Origin: Cryptomeria japonica
Lineage: Eukaryota; Streptophyta; Pinopsida; Cupressales; Cupressaceae
Assembly: GCF_030272615.1 (NCBI RefSeq)
Contig: NC_081415.1
Coordinates: forward strand, 262,990,925-263,054,924
DNA: 64,000 nucleotides
Reading direction: 5' to 3'
How positions within the stretch are numbered: position 1 is the stretch's first letter; every line of letters starts with the position of its first letter. Of the stretch, positions 1 through 12,955 are shown piece after piece. The notes under the pieces are model-generated. The model did not search any database, was not told where the DNA came from, and worked only from the letters and a program-made list of their open reading frames with translations. The position numbers and the translations under genes are program-made.

Positions 1-461
1 AAGAGTGATCATCAGATGGGAATGTCCCGGTTATCTATCCAACAAAAGAAGATGCTCCTGCACCATCAGTGAGCTCAATCGGTAACTAAGGTAGATGCCT
101 TAGGTGTAGGTGAATCTCATGAAAGATGATGCATATTCCTTGGGAAGAGATTCTGGAAGATGTTCAAGATATTGGAGAGGATTATCCAAGATTGGTATGT
201 TCAAAGTGAGATCCGATATCTTTTACTGGTATTAATTTATGTCAATAGAAGATTAGGGTTTTCTTGATGAATAAAAGGTCGATTACACTTCATTGTTAAT
301 CACCCAACATTTAGAGCAATTACAGAGTGATTCAAAGTGACTTAGTGCAATCAAAAGCTATTCAAAGGTGATTAGATTTCTTCTTGAGTGATCACATTAG
401 CATCTGGAAGGATTTGTTGAAGGTTTTCACCAAAAGCGTGAAAAGGTATTTTTCTTGAATC
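1..461 (+). other. Non-coding flank upstream of the 109-aa ORF
   Basis: No ORF or RNA gene is visible. The text is moderately AT-rich and runs straight into the ATG at 462. It repeats on the right at 63504-63964. It could be an untranslated leader or LTR-derived sequence; nothing in it decides which. Confidence 0.4.
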
Positions 462-791
462 ATGGAATCAGGATCATCTTCTGCTCCTATTTTCATTGCA
501 AATATAACTGTAGTAGAAGTTAAGGACCATCCCAGGCCAATTTTCAAATGGTATCCACATGTGGCTACCAAGGAAGATTCAGTTGGAGCATTTTCTTGCG
601 TTCCGGAGGGAGTGGTATATGTGGAAGATGTTAGGGCCTATATTCATTGTCATATAGAGGACTTAGGCACTTCCGAGATCAAGGGGATGTATATGAATAA
701 ACTCATGGGAGAAGCTGGTAAAATCAAATCGACATATCAACACATCAAAGATCTAGGGTTTAAATCTGTCATTAAAACCAATCCTATCTAA
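462..791 (+). CDS. Unrecognised 109-aa ORF, left copy
   Basis: The ORF begins MESGSSSAPIF and ends SVIKTNPI before a TAG stop. I do not recognise the family. The composition is ordinary for a soluble protein, with no signal peptide, membrane segment or zinc-finger cysteine pattern. The ATG at 462 is the first in frame and opens a Ser-rich N-terminus. The right-arm copy differs at three bases in 330, two silent and one changing Pro to Leu, all C/T transitions. Its length suggests a first exon, the N-terminal piece of a larger retrotransposon or captured protein, or a truncated gene. Only about 2% of positions need to be conserved by chance at this divergence, so the open frame in both arms is weak evidence of function. 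Confidence 0.45.
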   Translation: MESGSSSAPIFIANITVVEVKDHPRPIFKWYPHVATKEDSVGAFSCVPEGVVYVEDVRAYIHCHIEDLGTSEIKGMYMNKLMGEAGKIKSTYQHIKDLGFKSVIKTNPI

Positions 792-2429
792 TAGGAAGCA
801 ACCTTTCATGGATAAACAAATATACATATGAAAGAAAACAATCTTTTGCTTCTATATTTCAAGCAATTTAAAGACAAGAATTAAAATATTAAGAAGGTGT
901 AACACATGTATGTATCTTTACATATAAATTGAATAAAATGAGTACACATTCTTTTATTCAATTATCAAAATATTTTAAAAGCGTAATCATTAACTTGCAT
1001 TCCCTTTATTATGGTTTAGAATTTCCATGTTTATATCATCTAAGCTCTATATCTTTCCATGTGTTTTTGTTCGGCTACCTCTTTTCTCAAATAACATATT
1101 TAGTTTAATACTAATATGTGACTTTCCATGATTTAAAAACTCAATTAACTGATTTCACTAATTTTCCATAACAATCTAACATGATGAAAATTCATAAAGT
1201 GCCTATCTATATGGCTTTTCAAATGAGACACCTAATAACCTTCTTTACTTTTCATGCAAGGATCTAATTTGAAAGTGTAAGTCTTTTCTTTATGATATCA
1301 AAATAAACTTCACTATTTAATAAGTCATTATCCTAGTATTTCATCTTCTTCGTGGTTCAATTTCAAAGTTTCTCTCTCTATCCTCTTACTCTGTTTCTAG
1401 AGGATTGGGTGATCTAATTTCTGAGAGTTTCATTAAGTTTATCAACAAACTTTAAGAAAATATTTCACTATTGTATCTATATTTACATGAACGTAATTTA
1501 TAACAATTAAAAATGATTCATATAGCGACTCTAACTCTTTCATTAGAATATTGCATAAATCTAAAACTAGATCATTCTTTGAAGAATATTTAAAGCAAGC
1601 TACAAAGCACTTCCTCCCATTCTTTAGCATCTTCCATGCATGTTCATAGTTATTTTATCAAATGTACATCATAATTCATTTCTCTATATGACTATTCAAA
1701 AGAGAGTTCAAGCAATTTTGTTCTAATCATGGCTTGTCTTAATCAAATCCCTTTCTACTAACCATTGCACTATTTTACGACTTTATCACTATCCTTTCTA
1801 AATGCATATTGACCAAAAATAGAAGTAGATCCTACCTCCTTATTCTTTGTTACTAGCTTGAGGTGAAGGTCTCGCTTTCCTCCTCAAATCTTACTACTCC
1901 TCTCTTGGATGATGATTCACAATACTCTGTCGATTCTTTCGCTATTCCTCTTCTCTATTTCCTCTCTATTCTTCTTTCTATCTCTTTTCTATAATCCCCT
2001 CTCTAATCTCTCTTGTCAATCTTCTATGTTCTACCTTTCTGATCTTCTTCCTATCTTTCTCTCTATTCTCTCAATCCTTTGCTACTACTTATACTATTTT
2101 CCCTCTACACTAGCTGCTACATCTTTGGCTTAGACCCAGCCATGACTTCGACACCTTAGCTAAACACTAAAGGTTCCCTTAGTCTAGAACTCTACTTGTT
2201 GCATATTTGGCAATAAAACTGGCTTCTACGGTTGACAGGTCTCCCACTCCTCTCCTCCACATCTATTCTTTTCCTAGACTTAGCATGGGTTCGGTCTAAC
2301 TCACCGATCTTCCTACCTCTTCAACAACCTGCCTTGTCGACATGTCTATGGTTTCTAGGACTTTGATTATTGTTCTCTGTAGTCATGGAGAACTAAGTCG
2401 CTTACCTCCTTCCATGGTTTGTGGAAGAG
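792..2429. other. AT-rich stretch with a CT-rich tract, no gene
   Basis: No supported gene. At 1442-1630 on the minus strand a 62-codon frame is open on the left but carries an in-frame stop in the right copy, so it is at best a remnant. Around 1890-2100 the plus strand is rich in TCTC/TTC runs (purine-rich on the other strand). The right-arm counterpart is about 61530-63173. Confidence 0.4.
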
Positions 2430-3550
2430 TTTGCCGACTTCACAGCTAACACCGTGGGAAGGAGGAGTTAACTGCAGTCTTTACCACGCGGAGGACTACG
2501 TGCCAAGTCGACTACTGCCACCATGAGATAGGGAATTTAACTGTAGGTTTGATATTCCAAGGGCACTACGTACCAAATCGCCCCCTCCCCCCCCCAAAGG
2601 TCGCGTGCCACCGTGTGGAAGGAGTTGACTACCGTTAGGATAACTTGACTATCAACTTCTAGTAGTCGATAACCAACCCCCCACCTTTGCATAAACAATA
2701 ATATTCATCGCATAAATCATGTTAATACAAATAGTTTTATATTTAATAATATATACATTGCATTTAATTATTAAATGTTTAAAAAGAAAACCTAATTAAA
2801 ACATTTAAGATATTTAATAAATTAATTATATATATATATATAAATAACGTCTAATTTCTATTTGTAAAAAGGTTTTAAATAAATATGATAATATATATTC
2901 ATGCGCACTTATAAACTATCATTTCAAATTGACAAGATTATTGTACCACATAAATTATAAAACAATTATCAAAATTTCATGCATACAAACTCCATATAAT
3001 TGTAAACACGTCAATCATAAACAAAAATTATATTTGCATTCTCTTATGCTAGAACACTAAATCATCTTTTAATAAGAACGTTAAGTCGATATATTTCTTA
3101 ACTCTAAATATCCAACTAATTTTCACTTTTATAGATGAAATCAATATAACGAATACCAATTACTCAAATCATTTTATTCAAAATAATGCATCGACGAAGT
3201 CACAAATGCACAAGCAAACTTTTCTACTTTGGTGTGTGAGATTCCTCTAGTCTACCGAAGTCATAAGTTAAAACAACTCTACCTGAATCCTATTCTCGCC
3301 TTCATTTTTGTTCACCTATCCCTACATCACTTGCACTCAATAGTTCATCGGTAATGACAATCCCCAATAAAGATAATACTAGCCATCTAATTGCATATTG
3401 CATGAATAAAGTACATAAATCATCTTATTATTTGCATACAAATTGCATTATCATCGAAATAGACATTCATATTCATTTCAATTTCTATTCAAAATAAAAA
3501 GCCTTCATTATTTTCTTAATAACATATTATTGAAAGTACGGTTCGTGACA
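2430..3550 (-). mobile_element. Gypsy-type LTR start (TGTCACGAACCG), left copy
   Basis: On the minus strand the sequence beginning at 3550 reads TGTCACGAACCG, the kind of TG start seen in plant Gypsy LTRs. As in the other LTRs here, a long AT-rich stretch follows (about 2690-3540), then a GC-rich repeated block (2430-2690). I could not locate the CA end or the target duplication, so the inner boundary is arbitrary and the LTR may extend below 2430. The right copy starts at 60416 on the plus strand. Confidence 0.45.
2440..2690. repeat. GC-rich degenerate tandem repeat, about 70 bp unit
   Basis: Two to three diverged units share the order GGAAGGAGTTAACT, then GGxxxACTACGTRCCAARTCG. A C-run lies at about 2581-2595. 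It has the same context (downstream of an AT-rich stretch in an LTR-like block) as the 82-bp repeat of element 2. The right copy is about 61275-61525. Confidence 0.5.
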
Positions 3551-4968
3551 AAAAAAATTAAAGACTTATAAATGATATGCATAACTTATAAAATTTGATC
3601 TTACTATTTCTTCATCTCAACTTGAAACTTCCTTTTGCACAATTTACAAGATTGTTTCAAATTGATCCAGACTTTTAAACCTTCACACTTACCCCAATTG
3701 CTTAAAAGAATATCTCAAGGATTTCTAGTCATCTACCTCCAACAAAACACTTACATTTTTTCCAAATTCATAAAAGAATATAGATACGTGGTTTTGACAC
3801 AAGTTCATCTTGCAAAACACTTGAATTTTTTTAACATATGATCTCTTCCCAACTTCTTATTTTATCAAAATTTAATACCAATACTTTAATTAATAAAAAA
3901 CAAGAGTTCAATCGCCGCATGTACCTTAATTGCTCAATTGTTGGGAGAAGTCGGAGGAAAATCGAGTTTGATAGGAACAGTAAGGGCATGTTCCCATGTG
4001 GTTGCTTAGCTTACTTTGGCTAGCAAACGCTACTCAATATTTATTAGGAATTATTTGTGGAGTAGCTAGCCCCATGAATATTTATCTTTTCTACTTATTT
4101 TTAACTCAAGCATCTTAACTTTGTATTAATAGTATTAATAATAATTTGTGGACTCAAAATTTGAAAAAAATAAATAAATAAATTGCTTAAAAAAAAGAAA
4201 AATAAATTTTGGAGCGACGCAACATTTTTGTTAATATGCTGTTGTTGGTTATTTCTAGCCCCCCTTTACTTCCATAGCTTATTTCTAATTTGTTAATATG
4301 CAGTTTCTTATTTGTAGTCCCCCTTTTCTTCCATAGCTTATTTCTAATTCCTAAACAATAACCGCTCCACCAAAATAGAGAAATATTTTATTTTTCACAA
4401 TTTTAAAATTGTATGGAACACTTATTTGCTTAAATTTAAGTAGAAAAAAGAATTAAGGAGCTGCATGTAAACATGGGTTAACTATACGAAAATAGTAGAG
4501 AGAATTAGGGATTTGATATTACATATGTTTTAATGAAAAAAATACTTGGAACTCTAAACATAGAAAAAGATGTTTGACATTTCACAAAATTGTTGAGGAA
4601 TTACACAAACAAGAAGAGGTAGAAGACTCATGGGGGCTTCACTTAGTGAACCTGGGTTATATCATGTGTGTTCATGGCATACTAAAGAATCCCCCTATTT
4701 AAAAAAAATATTGCCCTAAACTCGTTTTTTGTCACCCCTCCCAATACATAGCCCGAATTGAAACCCCCTCTATTTTCACCAAATATAATATTTTTCTTAG
4801 CTCAAATTAAAAAAACCTTCTATTTTCACCAAATAGATAATATATTGTTTTTGATTTCTGGATATTAAACCCCCCAATATGAACACATTGTCTTGTCAAT
4901 GAAGCCAGCGCTATTGATATTTAAGGACAAACATACTCAGAAGAGTCACGTTGGAAGAAGAAAGAATA
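3551..4968. other. AT-rich intergenic stretch with a short tandem duplication
   Basis: No gene. Two short ORFs (3635-3841 and 3838-4023, plus) persist in both arms but have no recognisable motif. At about 4232-4353 a unit of about 61 bp, including CTTCCATAGCTTATTTCTAA, occurs twice in tandem. The motif CTATTTTCACCAAAT recurs at about 4770 and 4818. The right counterpart is 59003-60415. Confidence 0.45.
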
Positions 4969-7871
4969 TGTGAGGCCCTACCCCGACGCAGTTTGACATT
5001 TTCAGTTATTTGCATATTGAGACTATTATAGATGCTTTATTTTATGCTTTATGGATTTAAAACTTATATGATTCCATGATTTGGATCACATTGACATATG
5101 TTGATGCTTTATTTTATGCATGATGATTATAGAACTATATATGTTGCTAGAATATAATTATTTTGAAATGGTGAATGTCATTATTGGAATTTCAGGACTT
5201 CATTTTTGATGATAGGAAAATGATGCTTATTTTATGAATGGTTCAATTTTGAGAATTATGTTAATTGCTTATGTGGAATCAAATTTGAATGAATGAGATA
5301 TTGAATTATTGTTGCCAAATGTATGAGTGTTTGATGTGCAATGAAATCCATGTATTTAATTATGTATAATTGTGATTATTTGGAATTACTAATGTGTTAA
5401 TTGAGATGCGTAGGAAAATTATCCATGTGACCATGGAATTTATATGGAGAACCAAACCTAGACCAATGTACGTTTGTTAAGCCAGGTGTTGTCTATTTGG
5501 AGAGACAACACCCCGTTTGTAATGTATTTTATTTGTGAAGTGTATGATGCTTGGGTGTTAAAATTAATTTTTATGTATATGTGTAATCCTACAAGAGACA
5601 AATTTCATGTGTGATTTTTATATTGTATTTTATTGTGTCACTTGACACATGTGCGGATTAGTGTCATTGTTTTTGACTTGTCTCTTGGAGGGAGTTTTGT
5701 TTCTACCAAAGCCATTCAAACACATGAGTGTGGTCCCAAATTTGCCTTGGGTAGGGAGTCTTGGGAGTGGTCAACTCAGGTTTGACCCGTAGGTAAACTT
5801 CAGTTGGGTTTCTAAGGGGTTAAAAGAACTCCTAGGGTCAGTTTTAGGGCTTTTCCAAAGGTCCAAAGGGTATACCTATGGGTTAGGGGTATTTTGAAAC
5901 ATGTGACTACTCCCATGTGACTGTTTAGTCACCTCAAAAAGTGGTTTTTCCAAGGTGAGCGAAAATTCAACTTAGAAAGTTCCTCCTAGGATAGACAACC
6001 TTCCCTTTTGATGTCAAACTCTCTTCCCCATCTTCTCTCACCTTTTCCCTTTCCAGTTTTAGTAATGTGTAAGAGTTTGGGAAGAGCAACCAATGGGAAC
6101 TCTCACCTCACCCAAGGGGTTGGGAAGTGTGTGAGGAGCCTTCTTAGGCAAGGATTAGGGACTTAGTGAGTAATCACCCACTCTCCATTGTCGGAGATTA
6201 TGCACTTGTTTGAAAAATTAGTTGTAGAATAGAATTCTTGGGGAAGATTGGTGAAAAGTTTGTGTGGATTTGGGCATCTCATCCCCAACTAAATCTAACA
6301 TACCTATTGGCAGAATAAGGTTGGTTTTGTTTCCTCTTATTTGTGTTGTTTATGTTGTTTTGTTGAAGGAAAGAAATGCTTGTTGAAAGAGATGTGTTTA
6401 TGTAAATTGTTGTAAAAAAATAAAAAATGTAAGTTTTCATTTCTATGTTTTGTTTGTGTTCTTGTTTTGGGAGTGTCCAAGATCTCCTACTCTTGGGGGA
6501 GTAGGATGGTCTTGGGGTGGAAGAAGTATGACAGCCTTGGGTGAGAGGCTCTCCTTAAAGAGAGTGATCTCAAGGGTGTCCTTTGTGACCCTTGCTGCAT
6601 AGCCTTGTGTATGCATTTGGGGGTCATAAGGGGAGAAAATATGGCCTTGAGCCTTTGGGGGGCATAAGGTATGGAGATGTATCTTTGTTGTATTTTGTAT
6701 TGCCATGAGGTGGCTTGAGTTGTAATTTTTGGCTTGCAATCTCTCCAATGGTACTTGGTCCACTTCCACCCATGGAAAGATCATCACACGATGTGGTGAA
6801 AGTGTAGCTTGGGGTGGGAAGATGCATGTTGAGTGTTTGCCCTATTTGTTGTGTTGTTTGCTTGTTTGTAACCCGTCTAGTGCTTGGTTCTCCAAGCTCG
6901 GGGGTGGCTTCTAGTAAGCCTAGGCTAGGAGGTGAGCTCTCCATGGTCAAGTTGTGCTTTATTGCAGGTTGCTTGGGATGGGAAAGGAAGGAATAAAGAA
7001 TGTTGTTGCTATTTAATGTTGCATAAAATTTTAAATGACAAATGTATTTTATATTGAAGTTTGTAAAGAAAAAAAAAAAGAGCCATTGTTGTATTTATTT
7101 ACCAAAAGAAAAGAAATGTATTCCTATTACCATGGAAAGGAAAATATTGTTGTTTTATTTCCAAAATTATTTGCATTCATATATACTTTGTATTTACATT
7201 TGCTAAAGAAATATATATTTTTCCCCTACTTGGTTAGTTTTGCAAAAGGAAGAGGAAATGAACTAGTTTGTATTTAAATCTTCAAAAAAAAAAATGATGT
7301 TGTTGCATTTATGTTTATTTGGCAAATGAAAATTTATTTCTGTTTCTTCATGTTCATTTAGCTATATTAATGTTGCTGCAAATAAAAGGAAACTGTCATT
7401 ATTTTTCCATTTAATGCAGAAAACAAATTGTAAGATAGTAGCTTATTGAATCAAAAGGAAAGATTAGCATTTAGTTCTTAGATTTAATTTGATTACAAAA
7501 AGAATGGTTATATTTTAAGTTGCTAAGCATTGTAGATATTAGTTGCAGATTGTTAGATCTTAAACAAAAAAAAATAGAATATTCAACATATGTTACTTCA
7601 ACCGTATTTAAAAAATAAAAGAATATATTTTCCTCATTATCCAATCTGCAATAAGTATTAGAAAATTCTTTGCATGCATTTAAAAGATGCACAAGAATAA
7701 TAACCTCCCAAGCTGGCCCAAATGAGTTATAAATGGTAATACACAAATATATATATATATTATTCATTATTTTGAAAATCTGTTTATAAAAAAAAAACAG
7801 TGATGTATTTGCAGTTTAAATAATACAAAAAAAAAAAGAGAAAATTAATCATCTTGTTAAATAAGTCATTC
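4969..7871 (-). mobile_element. Element 1: 3' part of a long Gypsy-type LTR, truncated left copy
   Basis: On the minus strand this segment ends ...GGGCCTCACA at 4969, followed by the flank TATTC. Its last 2 kb is related to the last 2 kb of element 2 (14480-16390): shared landmarks include AACCAAACCTAGACC, GTCTATTTGGAGAGACAACA and GTGAGCTCTCCATGGTC. The LTR start is missing here because about 9.2 kb is absent at 7871-7882. The right arm keeps more of it (to about 55150), including its GC-rich block. ORFs inside (6443-7277) are shared only as part of the repeat, and I do not regard them as genes. Confidence 0.65.
7740..7760. repeat. (AT)n microsatellite, contracted left copy
   Basis: About 20 bp of AT/TA here; the matching run on the right (56157-56217) is about 60 bp. 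It lies close to the 9.2-kb arm difference. Confidence 0.7.
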
Positions 7872-7879
7872 AAATATAT

Positions 7880-10800
7880 ATTCCACAATTAATCTACACC
7901 TATAGTCCAAAGTAATCTAGTGAGGCATGCTATCTAAAATCCAAAATCATGAGTATTGGATCCAAGAGTATAACACAAAAATTTAGTTATAGCAATTTGT
8001 TATACATAATATATCAAAGCAATTTGTAACCATAGCAATTTGTTATACATAATATATCAAAGCAATTTGAAAAATATGTTTTATGTTTATATGTATTTAT
8101 TCAAATAACTGATCTTTTGTCATTGAAATATAAGGATATATACCACTTTATTACTATTGAAAATTACTCACTGAGAATTAAAACAAAATAAATCTAGGAT
8201 ATGGAAAAAAAAATTCTCAAGGTTTGACAATGGATGTATCCCTCAAATCAATCACAAAATTAACTATATAGATCAATATCTTACTTGAAATCACATAGAG
8301 AAAGCTTATTGATTGACTATGAACATGTACCTTAGGATGAGCTTAGATGTGAATTTGGAGTTATCAAAGCAATGTTAACAGTATGTATCGGACCTCTGGG
8401 ATAGCAACATAGAGAAAGTGGAATATAAGATAGGTGAGAGTGAAGAGCCTTGGATGGAATGTTGGAAGAGATGTGTGGGACCCCTGCACACCCTATAGAA
8501 GCATTTAGAAGCCATAAAAAAGTGCCATAGACCAAATATTAATGACTGTCCTAAGGGTACCAATAGTGACAATCACAAGTTTACCAGTGATACTACCTAC
8601 TCAAACAAGTTGTGTTTGGAAACCCCACTAGGTGTGTATATGCAATGGTAATGAAATGTCCTAAGAGAAGCCCTTACACTAGTATGCACAAACCTTGGTG
8701 TCACAACAGTGTTGGTGTAGCCTTGGGCCAATGGTGGTTGACTGTTACAATTAGGACAATGATCTCAAACACAATTTACGGTGTTTATAACTCTAATGTC
8801 CCAATCTACTTGTATATATTTTCACAAAACAATTAACAACCCAACCGTAGCTATTAATAAGATTTCCCCCTAAAATGTATGCAAAACGTATCATCATTGA
8901 TAGGATAACTAACTTGCATTTAGTAAGAGACCTCAATGAGTGGATTTTCATGCTAAAAAGAGTACTTGCAATAAAGATATTGAAATCAACGAGACATTAT
9001 GCATTCAAAAATCCACAAGGAAGATCTAATATTTATGAGTGAAATTGCAAATCAATCTAAGTTACATGTTTGATATCTTACTTATATCATGGCAACATAA
9101 AATGTATATATGCACTCAACATACCTCTTTGCTTATTTATTTGAGAATGTTGCTAGGAATTTATAGGTGAATGATACATTGATCTACGCATGAATCACTT
9201 GTACTTTCCCGATACTTTCATCCCTTGGTCAAGGCCGTGTACCCCCTAACACTTGAAGATTGTTTCCACCCTCATGATTACTTGAAGTCCATGCTCAAAT
9301 CACACTAAATGAAAATAGTTAGTACAAAATAGTGACCATAGCCAAGGAAGCCCAAATTTACTCATACTCAACATAATAAGAAATAACTAAATCATCTGGA
9401 CCATTATTCATAACATAACCTCTTTTTCACATCATGGAAGGCCAAAATTACAAGGAAAGCCAAAATTATAAGGATCACTCTTCTTAAAAGGAGCCATTGT
9501 TCAGAGCCACCAAACTATCAACAAGAGTAGAAGCTATTAGGCTCATACAAATTTAGGAAATATAAAGAGTTGAAAAAGAAATGAGAAAAAAAATATGAAA
9601 AATTGTTGAAATATAATCTTCGCAATTCTATCATCATGAGTGCAAACAATCCAGTTAGGAGGACAAAGTTGAGTAGTGTGATGAGGATCAGAGCCATCCA
9701 ATCTAGGAGGCATAATATGAGACTCTTTCTGAACCAATGCTAAGGGCTATTATGATTTGAAGCTTCTCTTAAATCCTCACATTTTGTTGTCACATAATGA
9801 GGTAGAAGAGGCAGATTCAAAGTCTTAGAATGAGTTCGATATATATATGGATGGTAATATATGTAAGGATATATGAAAGATATATGAAGGATATAGGAAA
9901 GATATATGTAAGGAGAATAATTACTTCACACTAAGTGAATTTATGGAGGTACTTGCCATGGATGTAAAGTGGGGATTGTAAAGGAGTCTTTAGATTCATG
10001 CAGAACATTAAGGAGAAAAGGTTAGTTATATCAAGGAAAAATAAAGAAAAAGGGAAGTGATAAAGAAGGGAGGAATAAAATAGGGAAGAAAGTGAAGAAA
10101 TAAAGAGGGAGATCTAATTTATTTTGGTATGTAGCCTCTACTACTCTTTTTCTTGTTGAATGATTTCGCAATATTTTGAGAAGACTGCAAGCGATGAAGT
10201 TATTCTCATAAGGCATTAACGAGCTATGTAAAGCACAAACCATACATATGAATACATGCAAGGCATGAATCATACATGTAAACCATGAAGTAATACATAA
10301 ATGCACATAAGGTACAAGCATATATGAGAAAGGTTCTCATGGAGTGGACATGATGAAGACACATCAATCATGAAGCATACAATAGAGAGGTATTCATCGA
10401 ATAGACATCTGAAAACATTTCATTCATGAAGTAACAAAATGCTAAAGAAAATGACAAGTAATTAAAAAACTTACAAGGATGAGGCATATTCATAACTTTT
10501 GCAGTCCCACCATGGATATCAACACTAGAAGCAACTCATATTGTTAGTGTACATACAAGACAATATGGGAGTTCATTATACCCAACAACTTGTGGTGTTG
10601 TTGTTCATGCTGGCTCTGTTGGACCCTGCAATTAAGATTCAATATACATTATTCAGTAAGATTAATCGTGCAACATAATGAAATATTGAAAAGTGTGTTA
10701 TCTTGTTGAGCTTCACTTGGTTTCGAGAATAGTTTAATATTCTCTACTTAACAGGGCCAACCACGTAAAGGTGGAAGCTCATTCCCCCCCCTAACATCAC

Positions 10801-11042
10801 TCTAAATTCCCCATTAACATCTTATAACATTCATTCTTTCTTTCTTTCTACCATTAATAAAATATAACATTCATTCATTAATATCACATAATGTTCATTA
10901 ACACATAACATTGATTAACATTAATTAACACGCAACATTCATCAATATTAATTAACACATATCATGCATAACCATTAATTAGCACATAATTACATTCATT
11001 AACACATAAAAATCAATCATTATCAAATAAGGTAGATTACAA
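7880..11042. other. Non-coding stretch downstream of the En/Spm-type gene, left copy
   Basis: No supported gene. Short ORFs at 8332-8572, 8612-8836, 9543-9737 and 10031-10321 occur in both arms, but without a recognisable domain, so I do not call them. Notable content: a 43-bp tandem duplication at 7989-8069; ATATATGNAAGGATAT-type short repeats at about 9838-9910; a low-complexity ATTAACAC/ACATTCATTA stretch at about 10800-11010. The right counterpart is 43696-46853. Confidence 0.5.
7989..8069. repeat. 43-bp tandem duplication
   Basis: Two copies begin at 7989 and 8032, each starting ATAGCAATTTGTTATACATA. The same duplication is present on the right at about 46675-46752, so it predates the arm duplication. 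Confidence 0.85.
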
Positions 11043-12030
11043 TCATTTCTTTTTTTCTTTTTTCTTTGAAGTTATGAAAAGACTAAGTGGGACATATGTT
11101 TCTTCATCATTTCCCCCCTTTGAAGTTGTTCTGCCCTCTGCTCATGATCTCAATGTATGCCTAGTCCTATACTAAAGAGGAGGACACTGAAGCAAAGGGG
11201 GGTCCTCTGCAATAACAAAGAAATGGGTTAAATTCAAAACATTTTTTATTATTGTTACAAGTATTTCATTAATTTAGAGAACATAACTGTTGCGTCGCTC
11301 TTTACCTGATGGGGCCACATCATTTTGTCTAGCCTCAACCTCAACATGTTGAACACCCTCTAGATCATCTGGAGTTGAAATAGTAAAGTTTACATTAATG
11401 TTGAACACCAATTGCAATTATATTTGTTTAAAGGAAAAACAGTGGTCCTCTTTACCTGATTGGGGAACATCACGTTCCTGATGTTGTGTACCCAGATCAT
11501 GCTCCACTTGGTCACCACCGACTACATGCTCTAAAATATTAACAATAAAGGTTATATTAATTACTACTCTAATTACAAATTAAGATGTTTAATTGTATTA
11601 ATAACTACATAAATAAATTTGAATAGCAAATGAATACCTCCACTATTGGGATGCACATCTAAACCTTCATGCGCAGGTGGTGTTTCACGATTAGCAGGCT
11701 ACATTCCAATGTCATGCATATTGTTATCATTGCTTGCTTATTTAAAACAAATATAGTCACTTTATGTTAGAACTCAACATCAATTAGATTATTGGTAAAG
11801 TATTCAATTTGAAACAATTTCCATTTAGCATATTTACCTATGTGATGGATGCACTCAAATATTATGTATGCCCACTCAATTCTCGTAGTCGATCAGCCAC
11901 GGCTGTATAGCCTTGTTGGTAGGCAATTCTCTTGTCATCTTCTGTGGGTTCTCTATTGAATTCAAAGCCCTGCATTTTTGCTTGGTATTATGAATTTTGC
12001 TTGCATTGTTTGATAATAAAAAAATCGTTT
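11043..12030 (-). pseudogene. C-terminal exons of the En/Spm-type gene, left copy
   Basis: On the minus strand four to five short exons with GT/AG borders run from about 12030 to a stop at 11043. The first contains TEDDKRIAYQQGYTAVADRL. The next contain HEGLDVHPNSG, then VEHDLGTQHQERD, then VEVEARQNDVAPSG. The last (11043-11206) ends in a lysine-rich tail before TGA. Two consecutive exons end at a nearly identical CAG|GTAAAGAG donor. These follow the Transposase_24 exons in the same orientation, separated by an intron that holds the 4.3-kb LTR. The last exon has two in-frame stops, so the copy is not functional as read. Assignment to the same gene rests on order, orientation and splice sites. 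Confidence 0.55.
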
Positions 12031-12673
12031 GCAATTTATTAATATTTTGATGCAATATTTCATTTACATGAGATGTCATGCCCAAAATTTAGGGCAAAAA
12101 CGGAATGATTTTTTTTTTTTTAAATAACAACCAAATAACATTAAGTACGCTAACACGACATACACTAGTGGATTTTGTCCAAACTATATTCGAGCTAATT
12201 TTATTATTAAATCAAGTAACGAAATTAATTTAAAATTTATTTGTGGAATACTAGACGATTTAAATTTATTTTCTCAAGAAACCTAGTCATTAGATTAATT
12301 AAATCAAACTCATTATAATAGTAGATGAAGATAAAATTAATCTCCAATAAATCCATATTGTCTAAAATTCATTTTAAATCAATAATTAAAATAATCGATT
12401 AAAGTGTCAATTGATTTCTTAATGAATATCTCCCATAAGTTTATTTATAATAAAATCTAAAAACAATTCTTTTTTTTTTATACTCTTATGTTTAATAACC
12501 AACTCTTATTAAAATAGTTGCTTTACCATATGTCCTATATACAACCTTATTATTAATTGTTTAAATCAAAACAAACATTAATACCTATATTATATCATAA
12601 AGTATCTTTAATATATGTAAATAAATTAGATATATTTTTCCTTTTAAACTCAAATGTTTAAACTCTTTCTTTA

Positions 12674-12675
<2 letters not shown>

Positions 12676-12747
<72 letters not shown>
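12676..12747. repeat. (AT)n microsatellite
   Basis: About 70 bp of pure AT. The right-arm counterpart (about 42045-42061) is only about 17 bp. Confidence 0.9.
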
Positions 12748-12751
<4 letters not shown>

Positions 12752-12955
12752 TTTTCCCTAATGAACATGTCCAAGAAACCCTAACTTTATTAATATATTA
12801 ATACCTTCCTTTTATTGTAACACTTCTTTATTTTTTTTTTTTTCCCCTAACCCTACCCGGGCTAGGGTTTTATCCTTAACTCATGGCAGGGCGGAAGTTC
12901 GCACAGAGGCCGAGTGAATGAAGGCGGAGGTCTCCATGTGGGAGTAGTGGCAGTC

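Noticed and set aside
6443-6996. ORFs of 60-114 aa in element 1, conserved on the right
   Set aside because: Two or three frames are open on both strands in the same span and none matches a known family; element 2 does not keep the same frames.
10523-10549. CACTAGAAGC as the terminus of the En/Spm-type element
   Set aside because: No matching inverted end was found on the other side of the gene, and the expected far end is removed by the LTR at 21391.
12846-12872. CCCTAACCC/TAGGGTTTT text as telomere-like repeat (also 55288-55316)
   Set aside because: Only one or two degenerate units, inside LTRs; no array.
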